Shown: piece after piece, positions 9,915-18,802 of the stretch | How positions within the stretch are numbered: position 1 is the stretch's first letter | Layout: every line of letters begins with the position of its first letter | Assembly: GCF_009905605.1 (NCBI RefSeq) | Contig: NZ_JAAAKZ010000003.1 | Coordinates: 186,001 to 250,000, forward strand | Source: Runella sp. CRIBMP | Lineage (GTDB): Bacteria; Bacteroidota; Bacteroidia; Cytophagales; Spirosomataceae | Direction: 5' to 3' | DNA: 64,000 nt | Made by a program: the position numbers and the translations under genes | The notes under the pieces: generated by a model | What the model saw: the letters and a program-made list of their open reading frames with translations, nothing else | Database searches by the model: none | What the model was told of the DNA's origin: nothing

Positions 9915-10349
9915 ATGAAATCTGTAAAAAAATTGCTTGCCGATAAGCCTCAATCTTATATTTGGAGTGTTTCGCCCGATACTACCGTGATTGAAGCACT
10001 CTTTTTAATGGCGGAAAAAAATATTGGGGCGGTCGTTGTGCTTGACGGAGAACAATTGGTAGGAATATTTTCAGAGCGTGATTATGCCCGAAAAGGAATC
10101 GTGCAGGGACGAAAAGCAAAGAGTACCCCTATCTCCGAAGTGATGACCCCCAAAGTGTTTACTGTTACTCCCGAAATGGATATTAGGGAATGTATGAAGT
10201 TGTTTAGTGAGAAAAAATTTCGCCATTTGCCAGTGATGGAAGAGGAGCGAGTGATAGGCGTATTAAGTATCGGAGACATTGTAAATTCTATCATGAAAGA
10301 ACAGGTCGATCACATCCAATTTTTGGAGAGTTACATTACAAATGCGTAG
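9915..10349 (+). CDS. Protein with two CBS domains
   Basis: A 144-residue protein made almost entirely of a CBS pair (Bateman module). The first domain is about residues 8-65 (IWSVSPDTTVIEALFLM to GIFSERDYARK) and the second about 72-130 (MTPKVFTVTPEMDIREC to GVLSIGDIVNSI). Such stand-alone modules bind adenine nucleotides and regulate partner enzymes or transporters. The nhaD gene begins 46 bp downstream on the same strand, so the antiporter is a plausible partner; that link is inference from position. Confidence 0.88.
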   Translation: MKSVKKLLADKPQSYIWSVSPDTTVIEALFLMAEKNIGAVVVLDGEQLVGIFSERDYARKGIVQGRKAKSTPISEVMTPKVFTVTPEMDIRECMKLFSEKKFRHLPVMEEERVIGVLSIGDIVNSIMKEQVDHIQFLESYITNA

Positions 10350-10395
10350 TTTTTCCCCTAATCCTTTTCTTTTTACCCGTTAATCTTGGTCAGTT

Positions 10396-11709
10396 ATGGC
10401 TATTCTACTCGCTGCCGTATTCATTTTAGGATACGTGCTGATTGCCTTTGAGCATCCGCTGAAAATTGACAAAGCCGCCTCCGCGTTATTAACGGGGGTT
10501 TTTTGTTGGATCATCTTATTGTTTGGCTTCGAAAATATGCCCGCTTTTGAAGGTGTATCCTCCCAACCCGCCGTTCATAAAGTACTGGATGAAGCGCTTT
10601 TTGAACATTTAGGCGAGATAGCAGGGATTCTGTTTTTCCTGTTGGGAGCCATGACAATTGTGGAGTTAGTGGATGTTCACGAAGGGTTTCGGGCCATTAC
10701 CGACCGGATTTCAACCACCAATCGGGTAAAGCTTCTGTGGGTTATTTCTTGGATTTCGTTTTTCTTATCGGCGGGTCTGGACAACATGACGACGGCCATC
10801 ATCATGTGTGCTCTGTTGCGGCGGATTATCAAAGAAAAAGAAAATATTTGGCTGTTTGGCGGATTTGTGGTGATGGCCGCAAATGCTGGCGGTGCGTGGT
10901 CGCCCATTGGGGATGTGACCACCATTATGCTCTGGATTGGAGGACAAGTGACGACGGTTGCGATTATGCAATCGTTGTTTATCTCTTCGTTTGTGAGTTT
11001 GTTGGTTCCGCTTTTAGCGGCAACGTATTTTTTGCGCGGTGGGGGGGCGTTGACCAAAATGCCCGTAAAAGAGTCGAACGAACATACGCAAACAACGCCT
11101 TTGGAGCAAAATATAATGTTTGTATTGGGAGGTGCTGCCCTTTTATCGGTGCCTGTATTTAAGGCTGTTACGCACTATCCACCGTATATGGGTGTTTTGC
11201 TGGCCGTGGGCCTTTTGTGGTATTTTACCGAATTTTTGCACCGAGACAAAGCTCTGGAAACCAAACAGGGCTTTTCGGTGGCGGCGATGTTACACCGGAT
11301 TGACACGCCTAGTATTTTGTTTTTTTTAGGAATTTTGCTGGCCGTTGGCGCTTTGGATACATCGGGACATTTGCGGTTAATGGCGACTTTTCTTAATCAG
11401 ACTTTCGGCAATATTTACATAATCAACACGTTAGTCGGACTTCTGTCAGCGATTGTCGACAACGTTCCACTAGTGGCGGCGGCAATGGGAATGTATCCAT
11501 TGACGGAGTTTCCACCTGATGCCGATTTTTGGAATTTATTGGCGTACTGCGCGGGTACGGGGGGAAGCATACTCATCATTGGTTCGGCGGCAGGGGTGGC
11601 GTCTATGAGTATTCTTAAAATTGATTTTCTTTGGTATCTCAAGCATATTTCAGGCTATGCACTCTTGGGATATTTGGCAGGAATCGGGGTTTATTATTTG
11701 ATGCACTGA
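10396..11709 (+). CDS. nhaD: Na+/H+ antiporter, NhaD type
   Basis: A 437-residue polytopic membrane protein with about 11-12 helices of the ion-transporter superfamily. Family-typical stretches are SAGLDNMTTAI (an intramembrane Asp-Asn pair), ANAGGAWSPIGDVTT and SAIVDNVPLVAAAMGMYP, which form the two inverted-repeat re-entrant regions. NhaD exchanges cytoplasmic Na+ for external protons. It closes a sodium-related block starting with the Na+-NQR operon and is preceded by a CBS-domain protein. Confidence 0.9.
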   Translation: MAILLAAVFILGYVLIAFEHPLKIDKAASALLTGVFCWIILLFGFENMPAFEGVSSQPAVHKVLDEALFEHLGEIAGILFFLLGAMTIVELVDVHEGFRAITDRISTTNRVKLLWVISWISFFLSAGLDNMTTAIIMCALLRRIIKEKENIWLFGGFVVMAANAGGAWSPIGDVTTIMLWIGGQVTTVAIMQSLFISSFVSLLVPLLAATYFLRGGGALTKMPVKESNEHTQTTPLEQNIMFVLGGAALLSVPVFKAVTHYPPYMGVLLAVGLLWYFTEFLHRDKALETKQGFSVAAMLHRIDTPSILFFLGILLAVGALDTSGHLRLMATFLNQTFGNIYIINTLVGLLSAIVDNVPLVAAAMGMYPLTEFPPDADFWNLLAYCAGTGGSILIIGSAAGVASMSILKIDFLWYLKHISGYALLGYLAGIGVYYLMH

Positions 11710-11817
11710 TTTTTTGATAAATATTTTGTGCACGGTGCAACGTTTCTTTTTTGTTTTTCATCTCTTGTAAAAAAACACCGCGGAAAATCATAATCCGTCC
11801 TAAAACATTTACAGACT

Positions 11818-12858
11818 ATGAAAACATACAGCCTCCTTTTAGCTTTCCTTTTCGTTGCCACGCTCGTTTTTGCCCAGAAAGAAGACGAAAAACCTTATTT
11901 TACAAAAACATTCAACGCGGGTTCGGTCAAAGCACTTAATGTGCGTACTTCGGGGGGGAGTATTACCGTAACTGGCCAAAGCGGCGACGCCAAAGTAGAA
12001 ATATACGTCCGGGGCAACAATTGGAATGGCAGCTCAGAATTGAACAAAGAAGAAATCACCGAGCGCCTCAAAGACTATGAGTTGACCGTAGCAATGGACG
12101 GGGAGACCCTTATTTGCAAATCAAAACGTAAAAGCGAAAACGACAAATGGGATTGGAAACAAGGACTGAGTATTTCGTTTAAAATTACAGTTCCTGAAAA
12201 AACAACGACCGATTTGGCTACCAGCGGCGGTAGTATAAAACTGGCGAAACTGTCGGGAAATCAAAACTTTGCTACGAGTGGAGGTAGTTTACGATTAGAG
12301 CAATTGAGTGGGAATGTGAAAGGACGTACCTCGGGCGGTAGTATTCATTTAACTAATTCACAAGAGCAGTTAGACCTCGCCACTAGCGGCGGTAGCATCA
12401 AAGCAGAAGGCTGCAATGGCGACATCAAATTGGTAACCTCGGGTGGTAGTATTCAATTGGATGGACTTAGTGGCAATATTCGGGCCACTACTAGCGGCGG
12501 TAGTATCAAAGGTGGTGACATTAAAGGAGAATTGACGGCAGTAACCTCGGGCGGGTCTATTCGCTTGACTGGCGTAGCCGCCGCACTCAAAGCTTCCACC
12601 AGCGCGGGCGGCATCAATGCCGAAATCGTTTCCTTGGGTAAGTACCTTGACCTTTCCACTTCAGCGGGGGGGATTCATGTGCAGATGCCGATGAATAAAG
12701 GACTTGATTTGGATTTGCGCGCCAATCGGGTCAACGTTGGCACCTTAAATAATTTCAACGGTATTTTGGAAAAAGACCGGGTCAATGGCAAACTCAATGG
12801 CGGCGGTACGCTGGTGACCATGCGTGCTAGTTCAGGTTCTATTTCGCTGAATGATTAA
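11818..12858 (+). CDS. Secreted DUF4097-type beta-solenoid protein with 18-residue repeats
   Basis: A 346-residue protein with a signal peptide (cleavage after VFAQ, about residue 20). The motif TSGGS[IL] recurs at residue 44 and then at 135, 153, 171, 189, 207, 225 and 243, with TSAGG variants at 261 and 281. From 135 to 261 the period is exactly 18 residues (54 bp). This is the regular beta-strand/turn ladder of the DUF4097 (adhesin-like) family, which is widespread and of unknown function. The last part (RVNVGTLNNFNG to SSGSISLND) caps the solenoid. A strong terminator follows, so it is probably transcribed alone. Confidence 0.82.
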   Translation: MKTYSLLLAFLFVATLVFAQKEDEKPYFTKTFNAGSVKALNVRTSGGSITVTGQSGDAKVEIYVRGNNWNGSSELNKEEITERLKDYELTVAMDGETLICKSKRKSENDKWDWKQGLSISFKITVPEKTTTDLATSGGSIKLAKLSGNQNFATSGGSLRLEQLSGNVKGRTSGGSIHLTNSQEQLDLATSGGSIKAEGCNGDIKLVTSGGSIQLDGLSGNIRATTSGGSIKGGDIKGELTAVTSGGSIRLTGVAAALKASTSAGGINAEIVSLGKYLDLSTSAGGIHVQMPMNKGLDLDLRANRVNVGTLNNFNGILEKDRVNGKLNGGGTLVTMRASSGSISLND

Positions 12859-12892
12859 AAAAATAATTTAGTTTATAAAGGTTTCCAAGTGT

Positions 12893-12926
12893 AAAAGCCT
12901 GATGCTTCGGTGTCAGGCTTTTTTGT
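12893..12926 (+). terminator. Rho-independent terminator after the DUF4097 gene
   Basis: AAAAGCCTGA (12893-12902) pairs with TCAGGCTTTT (12913-12922). The apex is a C-TTCG-G tetraloop and the stem is followed by a T run. Confidence 0.9.
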
Positions 12927-13080
12927 GCATATTCTCCCCTAAAATAATTTTAAGACTCTTAGATTGAAGGGCTTTTGGGGTATACTATGGCTTTCCCGCG
13001 GAGATTCTCTATTTTTATGGCACTAAATGTGTTTTGAAAGTATTATTTCACTCACTCAACATAATTTGAATCAAATCATC

Positions 13081-13941
13081 ATGAAAGGAATTATTCTTGC
13101 CGGAGGTTCCGGTACTCGTTTGCACCCTCTGACGCTGGCTGTAAGCAAACAATTGATGCCGGTTTACGACAAGCCGATGATTTATTATCCATTGTCAATC
13201 CTGATGTTGGCGGGTATTCGCGAAATTCTTATTATTTCAACCCCGCACGATTTGCCGCATTTTCAGAAATTGCTTGGCGATGGCAGCCGCATCGGGTGTG
13301 CGTTTAGCTATGCCGAGCAACCCAGCCCAGATGGATTGGCGCAGGCCTTTATTATCGGGGCCGATTTTATAGGAAAAGATAAAGTAGCGCTGGTGTTGGG
13401 CGATAATATATTTTACGGAAGTGGCCTCAGTAAATTGTTACAGGCCAACAATGACCCAGACGGCGGGGTAGTATATGCGTACCAAGTACAGGACCCCGAA
13501 CGCTACGGCGTTGTTGAGTTTGATCAGGATTTTAACGTCGTTTCTATTGAAGAAAAGCCCGAACATCCCAAGTCAAACTATGCCGTGCCAGGGTTGTATT
13601 TTTATGATAATGAGGTTGTTGAAATTGCCAAAAATATTAAACCTAGCCCGCGTGGAGAATTAGAAATTACGGACATTAATCGCGTGTATCTGGAACGTGG
13701 AAAATTGAAAGTAGGCGTACTCACGCGCGGAACCGCGTGGCTCGATACAGGTACGTTTGCATCCTTGATGCAGGCAGGTCAATTTGTGGAAGTGATTGAA
13801 GAACGTCAGGGACTGAAAATCGGTTGTATTGAAGAAGTAGCGTACCGGATGGGCTTTATCGATGCCGAACAATTGCGGGAAATTGCCCAACCGCTTCTGA
13901 AAAGCGGTTATGGCCAGTATTTATTAGGAATATTGAAATAA
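13081..13941 (+). CDS. rfbA: Glucose-1-phosphate thymidylyltransferase
   Basis: Makes dTDP-glucose from glucose-1-phosphate and dTTP, the first step to dTDP-rhamnose and other deoxysugars. The 286-residue protein begins [18 protein letters not shown], the nucleotide-binding signature; the ATG at 13081 is chosen because the open frame upstream lacks family sequence. [36 protein letters not shown] and [10 protein letters not shown] are further family motifs. The other rfb genes are not adjacent, which is common in Cytophagales. RmlA-type length is normal. Confidence 0.95.
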   Translation: MKGIILAGGSGTRLHPLTLAVSKQLMPVYDKPMIYYPLSILMLAGIREILIISTPHDLPHFQKLLGDGSRIGCAFSYAEQPSPDGLAQAFIIGADFIGKDKVALVLGDNIFYGSGLSKLLQANNDPDGGVVYAYQVQDPERYGVVEFDQDFNVVSIEEKPEHPKSNYAVPGLYFYDNEVVEIAKNIKPSPRGELEITDINRVYLERGKLKVGVLTRGTAWLDTGTFASLMQAGQFVEVIEERQGLKIGCIEEVAYRMGFIDAEQLREIAQPLLKSGYGQYLLGILK

Positions 13942-13948
13942 GATAGCC

Positions 13949-13995
13949 GACGACAGACGTTAGAAAAAGAAGCGCTTTCTCCGACGTTTGTCGTC
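13949..13995 (+). terminator. Long hairpin between rfbA and ribE
   Basis: GACGACAGACGT (13949-13960) faces ACGTTTGTCGTC (13984-13995), 12 pairs with one G-U. TAGAAA and TTTCTC inside extend the stem imperfectly. It starts 7 bp after the rfbA stop. It could terminate rfbA or be a palindromic repeat; there is only a weak T run. Confidence 0.5.
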
Positions 13996-14017
13996 TAAAA
14001 TCTAAAAACCTAGAATA

Positions 14018-14608
14018 ATGTTTACAGGAATTGTAGAGACGACCGCCGAAGTAGTTGAAATTATCTTTGAGGGGACAAATATCACTTTTAAGCTTCATTC
14101 TCACTTGGCCTCCGAGCTCAAAATCGACCAAAGTGTGAGCCATAACGGGGTATGCCTGACCGTAACGAGCCTTGAGCAAGATACCTACACCGTAACAGCG
14201 GTGGACGAAACCCTCAAAAAAACCAATCTCGGTTATTGGAAAGTGGGTACAAAAGTCAACGTTGAACGTTGTATGCCCGCCAATGGCCGCTTCGACGGAC
14301 ATATTGTGCAGGGGCACGTCGACCAAACGGGCATCTGCACGTATGTAGAAGAGGTCGGCGGGAGCTGGCTGTATGATTTTAAATATGATGCGTCGGTGGG
14401 AAATATTACCGTCGAAAAAGGCTCAATTTGTATCAATGGCGTGAGTTTGACGGTCTTCAATTCGCAGGATGATGGTTTTCGAGTAACCATCATTCCATAT
14501 ACCTACGAGCATACCAATTTTCACCAGCTTCGGGCGGGCGATGTGGTCAATCTGGAATTTGATATACTAGGCAAGTATATGCAGAAGATTCTGGCGAAGA
14601 AGAATTAG
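14018..14608 (+). CDS. ribE: Riboflavin synthase, alpha chain
   Basis: Dismutates two 6,7-dimethyl-8-ribityllumazine molecules into riboflavin. The 196-residue protein has the hallmark start MFTGIVETTAEV and two lumazine-binding repeats; the second begins at GHIVQGHVDQTG. SHNGVCLTV and ICINGVSLTV are the paired substrate-binding motifs. The C-terminus (LGKYMQKIL) is the usual trimerisation helix. A source of flavin suits the nearby flavin-rich NQR, but linkage is only chromosomal. Confidence 0.95.
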   Translation: MFTGIVETTAEVVEIIFEGTNITFKLHSHLASELKIDQSVSHNGVCLTVTSLEQDTYTVTAVDETLKKTNLGYWKVGTKVNVERCMPANGRFDGHIVQGHVDQTGICTYVEEVGGSWLYDFKYDASVGNITVEKGSICINGVSLTVFNSQDDGFRVTIIPYTYEHTNFHQLRAGDVVNLEFDILGKYMQKILAKKN

Positions 14609-14632
14609 TAGCGATTAAAATATTCTAAAACA

Positions 14633-16102
14633 TTGGCACACCCACGCATCTGCTACGAAATCTTCGTTCGCTCGTTTTGTGATTCAAACGGCGACAACAT
14701 TGGTGACCTCAACGGTATCACCTCAAAACTAGACTATCTACAAGATTTGGGGGTCGAAGCGCTATGGCTTTCGCCCATTTTGCTTTCGCCCAGCTATCAT
14801 AAATACGATGTCGTTGACTATTATGCCATTGACCCAGAGTATGGCACGTTAGATGATTTTAAGCGCCTGCTTTCCGAAGCCCATGCGCGGGGAATCAGGA
14901 TTATTATGGATTTGGTCATTAACCATACCAGCGCCAATCACCCGTGGTTTCAGGAGTCGGTGAAGGGAAAGGATAGCCCCTACCGGTCATTTTATACTTG
15001 GAAAAGTCCCGAGGATATTGAGCGACTGGGCATTGCCACCCGCGAGGTGACACCTGATACCTGGGATCGGAACCCGTGGCATAAGTGGCGGCAAAATACC
15101 GAAAAATACTATGGTCTTTTCTGGAAAGGAATGCCAGACCTTAATTGCGACCATCAGCCTGTGCGCCAGGCAATTTACGAAATAGGCCGTTATTGGCTCA
15201 ACCTGGGTGTGGACGGCTTTCGTCTGGATGCCGCCCGGCATATTTATCCCGAATGGGAGGAATACAAAAACTACGATTTTTGGGTAGAATTTCGGACGGA
15301 AATGCAAAAGGCGAATCCTGATGTGTATTTGGTAGGGGAAGTATGGACCGCCGCCGAAAACATCGCCCCGTACTTCAAAGGGCTGACCGCCAATTTTAAC
15401 TTCGACTTGAGTTTGGCCATTCAAAAAATAGTTGCCAAAGAACGTGATATGGGGCAGTTGGCGGCCACTTTGGCGGGTACACGGGCCGTCTTTTTTCAAA
15501 CAAGCCCGCAATTTATCGACGCCATCATGCTCACCAACCATGACCAAGTGCGCATCGGAAGTGTGATGGGCGGCAATCTCAACCGCCTCAAAGTAGCGGC
15601 AAATTTACTACTGACGCTGCCCGGTCAACCATATTTATACTATGGGGAAGAACTCGGAATGTTGGGTAAAAAGCCCGATGAGTATATCCGAGAGCCGTTT
15701 TTATGGGATTATCGCGAAAAAGACCCTCACCGCGCTCGGTGGATGCAGCCCAAATACAACAAAAGCAACACCGTCGTTCCGTTGGCGGGGCAAATCATCG
15801 ACTCAAACTCATTATACAACCATTATAAACGGTTGATTCAATTACGAAAATCACAGCCTACGTTGGCCGATATTCACGGAGACATTGAGCCGCTCCCCAA
15901 TGAAGACCCTCGCCTGGTGGCTTTCATCCGAAAGTCCAATGGCCAAGCGGTTTGGGTGATTCACAATGTTTCGGCCAAAAGCGTGAAATTCTCGGCCGCT
16001 AATCTGCCTGCTCAGTTTATTTTCAGTACTCATCCTGAGACTAAGTTGTTGAAACCAGAAACACTTTTGTTGGAGCCTTACAGTTGCGTGGTGATGGGAT
16101 AG
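14633..16102 (+). CDS. GH13 alpha-amylase-family glycosidase, cytoplasmic
   Basis: A 489-residue (beta/alpha)8 enzyme of GH13 without signal peptide. The four conserved regions are visible: DLVINH; GFRLDAARH with nucleophile Asp199; VGEVW with acid/base Glu236; TNHDQVR with Asp304. The N-terminus YEIFVRSFCDSNGDNIGDL resembles oligo-glucosidase, trehalose synthase and maltogenic-amylase members, so alpha-glucan or maltooligosaccharide hydrolysis or transfer is likely. The start is TTG at 14633; an in-frame stop at 14609-14611 and no ATG between leave no other option near the N-terminal motif. Confidence 0.88.
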   Translation: MAHPRICYEIFVRSFCDSNGDNIGDLNGITSKLDYLQDLGVEALWLSPILLSPSYHKYDVVDYYAIDPEYGTLDDFKRLLSEAHARGIRIIMDLVINHTSANHPWFQESVKGKDSPYRSFYTWKSPEDIERLGIATREVTPDTWDRNPWHKWRQNTEKYYGLFWKGMPDLNCDHQPVRQAIYEIGRYWLNLGVDGFRLDAARHIYPEWEEYKNYDFWVEFRTEMQKANPDVYLVGEVWTAAENIAPYFKGLTANFNFDLSLAIQKIVAKERDMGQLAATLAGTRAVFFQTSPQFIDAIMLTNHDQVRIGSVMGGNLNRLKVAANLLLTLPGQPYLYYGEELGMLGKKPDEYIREPFLWDYREKDPHRARWMQPKYNKSNTVVPLAGQIIDSNSLYNHYKRLIQLRKSQPTLADIHGDIEPLPNEDPRLVAFIRKSNGQAVWVIHNVSAKSVKFSAANLPAQFIFSTHPETKLLKPETLLLEPYSCVVMG

Positions 16103-16175
16103 AAAGGAGGTAAGTGCTTTAAAACTTGGCGAATAGCCTCATTGCTGATAAGTTTGGCTTTTATTTCCCAAACCA

Positions 16176-17232
16176 ATGATGCTTCGTTCTGCGTTTGCCC
16201 TTTCGTTATTGGTATTGCTTTGTTTATTTATAGGTTGTCAAAAAGACCCTGCCCAACATGAACCGTTGGCACGACAGTATTGCGGTGGATGCTTCCCATC
16301 AAAATCTTTTGGTGACCTATATTGGTGAAACCGTCAAGGTTACCTACAACGCTAACGGCTACGCACAAACGGTCAACATGGGCCAAAAAAGCGCGAATAA
16401 TGCCTCGTTGCTGCTCACCAAGTTGCTTCGTCCTACGCAAACCATTCAGCAGGATTTAGACAATGACGGTCAGTCCGAACTTATCACCTGTGAGTTTGGG
16501 GTCATTGAAGGAAAACTCTCCGTTTGGAAGAAAAATGCGGCGGGTACTTATGAGGCCAACGTGCTAAGTGCTACCCCAGGGGCGCTGCGTACGGTGGTCG
16601 TGGATTGGAACAAAGATGGTATGTCAGATTTAATGACCCTCTTTGCCCAAGGTGACGAGCGTATTGTGCTGTACCTCAACAAAGGTAACCTGAAATTTGA
16701 AGAAAAAACGCTGTTGCGCTTCCCGCCAGTGTTTGGCTCTAGTTATTTTGATTTGGTGGATATGAATAACGACGGACGGTTGGATATTCTCTATACCTGT
16801 GGGGATAATGCCGACCTTTCGGTCATTTTTAAACCCTATCATGGATTGTACCTCTTTGAAAATCAGGGGAAAGGAGAGTTTAAACAAAGCTATTTTTATC
16901 CCATCGACGGTGCCTACAAAGTGGCCCCAGCCGATGTAGATGCCGACGGGGATTTGGATTTGGTCAGTATTGCGTTTTACGATGATATTGACACCAATCC
17001 CCAAACCAACGTTCTATATTTTGAAAATCAGAAAGGAAAATTCAAACCATGGTCTATCCCGATTGGCCGCATGGGCCGCTGGCTCACCTTAGATACTGGC
17101 GACATCGACGGTGATGGAGATATTGATTTTGCCTTGGGAAGCCACCCGCTGGGTCTCACACCCGGACGGATGCGTGGTACATGGGCCCGCAACGGACTAA
17201 TGGGCGCTTATTTGTTGAATTTGAGGAAATAA
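16176..17232 (+). pseudogene. FG-GAP/VCBS-repeat lipoprotein gene, apparently broken by an internal deletion
   Basis: Two reading frames look like parts of one gene. Frame A (16176-16328) encodes a 50-residue lipoprotein start: signal, FIGC lipobox, then LARQYCGGC, resembling the Cys-rich N-terminus of secreted VCBS-repeat proteins (usually YCxxCH). It stops at 16326. Frame B (to 17232) supplies the C-terminal FG-GAP propeller with Ca-binding repeats DLDNDGQSE, DMNNDGRLD, DVDADGDLD and DIDGDGDID. Its first ATG, 16258, lies inside the frame-A lipoprotein sequence. Family members I recall have well over 100 residues between these parts. The frames meet around GCGGTGGATGC (16282-16292), where a deletion is the simplest explanation. 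Frame B could still give an unexported 324-residue product. Confidence 0.65.
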
Positions 17233-17305
17233 AGCGTTCCTGCTTATAAATCAATTTTGGTGCTTCCGATTACGTTGCCGAACTTTGTGCTTCAAAAAAC
17301 AGTAG

Positions 17306-17375
17306 TAAGTAGTGGGTATAAAGTATTGAGTATCATTATTTCACTCAATTCCCATTACTCAGTACCCAATACTTA
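17306..17375 (+). repeat. Imperfect intergenic palindrome upstream of rimO
   Basis: TAAGTAGTGGGTA (17306-17318) and TACCCAATACTTA (17363-17375) are inverted with 12 of 13 matches. The interior again alternates GTATTGAGTA-like and ACTCAATTCCCATTACTC-like blocks. It ends at the rimO ribosome-binding site (AGGAGA, 17375-17380). Confidence 0.6.
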
Positions 17376-17381
17376 GGAGAA

Positions 17382-18689
17382 ATGAAAACCAAAGGAACCA
17401 AGAAAAATAAAGTCAACATCGTGACGCTGGGTTGCAGTAAAAACCTGGTCGACAGCGAGAATATCTTCACCCAACTCAAAGGCAACGGCTACAACGTTTC
17501 GCACGAATCTAAAAAAGACGACGCCAGCATTGTGATCGTAAATACGTGCGGATTTATCGACAACGCCAAGCAGGAATCCATCGATACCATTTTACGCTAT
17601 GCCGATGCCAAGGATGCTGGTTTGGTAGACAAAGTGTACGTAACTGGCTGTTTGTCACATCGCTATAAAGATGAGTTGGCGGTTGAAATCCCAACCGTAG
17701 ACGCTTGGTTTGGCACCAATGAACTGCCTCGTTTGCTCAAAACCCTTAAAGCAGATTACAAACAGGAACTCGTGGGCGAACGTTTATTGACTACGCCTGC
17801 TCATTACGCGTATCTTAAAATTGCGGAGGGCTGCGACCGTCCCTGTAGTTTTTGTGCGATTCCGCTCATGCGTGGCGGGCACGTTTCGCGGACGATTGAT
17901 GATTTGGTGATTGAGGCAAAATCATTGGCGCGTCGCGGCACAAAAGAACTGATTTTGATTGCCCAAGATTTGACCTACTACGGGTTGGATATTTATAAAA
18001 AACGCAATCTGTCTGAATTATTAAATCACCTTTCCGACGTGGAAGGCATTGAATGGATTCGTTTGCAATATGCCTACCCGTCGGGTTTTCCGATGGATAT
18101 TTTGGACGTAATGCGTGAGCGTTCCAATATTTGTAAATACTTAGATATGCCGCTTCAAAGTGGCAGTACGGAGTTATTGAAGTTGATGCGTCGCGGTATC
18201 ACGCGCGAAAAAACGGAGGATTTGATCAAAACTATTCGTGATAAAGTACCAAATATTGCTTTGCGTACCACACTGATTGCGGGTCACCCGGGAGAGACTG
18301 AAGAAATTTTTGAAGAAACATTGGAGTTTGTAGAGCGCACGCGTTTTGATCGCTTGGGTGTATTTACGTATTCTCACGAAGAGCAAACTTTCTCGCACAC
18401 CATGCCCGACGATATTCCTGCCGAAGTAAAACAACAACGCGCCGACGACATCATGGCCGTGCAGCAGGATATTTCGTGGTCGTTGAATCAAGCCAAAATC
18501 GGCAACACTTATAAAGTGCTTTTTGACCGGAAAGAGGGTGGATATTTTATTGGAAGAACTGAATTTGACTCCCCTGAAGTTGATAATGAAGTGTTATTGC
18601 CCGCAAGTCAGTTTGTGCGTCAGGGTGATTTTGCCAACGTAAAGATTACCAATGCCGAGGAGTTTGATTTGTATGGGGAGTTGGTGTAA
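17382..18689 (+). CDS. rimO: Ribosomal protein uS12 methylthiotransferase
   Basis: RimO adds a methylthio group to the conserved Asp of ribosomal protein S12, using two Fe-S clusters and S-adenosylmethionine. The N-terminal cluster ligands lie in TLGCSKNLVDSE, VNTCGFID and VTGCLSH; the radical-SAM motif CxxxCxxC is Cys151, Cys155 and Cys158. LQSGS and the C-terminal TRAM domain complete the 435-residue protein. The LGCSKNLVDSE form separates RimO from MiaB. The ATG at 17382 has a clear AGGAGA upstream. Confidence 0.95.
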   Translation: MKTKGTKKNKVNIVTLGCSKNLVDSENIFTQLKGNGYNVSHESKKDDASIVIVNTCGFIDNAKQESIDTILRYADAKDAGLVDKVYVTGCLSHRYKDELAVEIPTVDAWFGTNELPRLLKTLKADYKQELVGERLLTTPAHYAYLKIAEGCDRPCSFCAIPLMRGGHVSRTIDDLVIEAKSLARRGTKELILIAQDLTYYGLDIYKKRNLSELLNHLSDVEGIEWIRLQYAYPSGFPMDILDVMRERSNICKYLDMPLQSGSTELLKLMRRGITREKTEDLIKTIRDKVPNIALRTTLIAGHPGETEEIFEETLEFVERTRFDRLGVFTYSHEEQTFSHTMPDDIPAEVKQQRADDIMAVQQDISWSLNQAKIGNTYKVLFDRKEGGYFIGRTEFDSPEVDNEVLLPASQFVRQGDFANVKITNAEEFDLYGELV

Positions 18690-18710
18690 ATCAACACTTA
18701 TTGAAACCAC

Positions 18711-18777
18711 AAAGAACACTAAGTTTTACACAAAGGGCCACAAAGATTTTTCTTCGTGGCCCTTTGTGCTATTCTTT
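18711..18777 (+). repeat. Degenerate CAAAG-type palindromic repeat
   Basis: CACAAAGGGCCAC (18729-18741) and GTGGCCCTTTGTG (18756-18768) form a perfect 13-bp inverted repeat with a 14-nt loop. The outer AAAGAA (18711-18716) and TTCTTT (18772-18777) extend it. It lies between convergent rimO and the Gfo/Idh gene and could act as a bidirectional terminator. The same CACAAAG/GCAAAG vocabulary recurs near 26.7, 37.7 and 42.2 kb. Confidence 0.75.
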
Positions 18778-18802
18778 GAGACTGTTGCAGTTAAAAAAGT
18801 AC

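Noticed and set aside
16258-16330. ATG at 16258 as a genuine start of the FG-GAP protein
   Set aside because: It lies inside a good lipoprotein signal sequence read in another frame, and would leave an extracellular-type propeller without any export signal.
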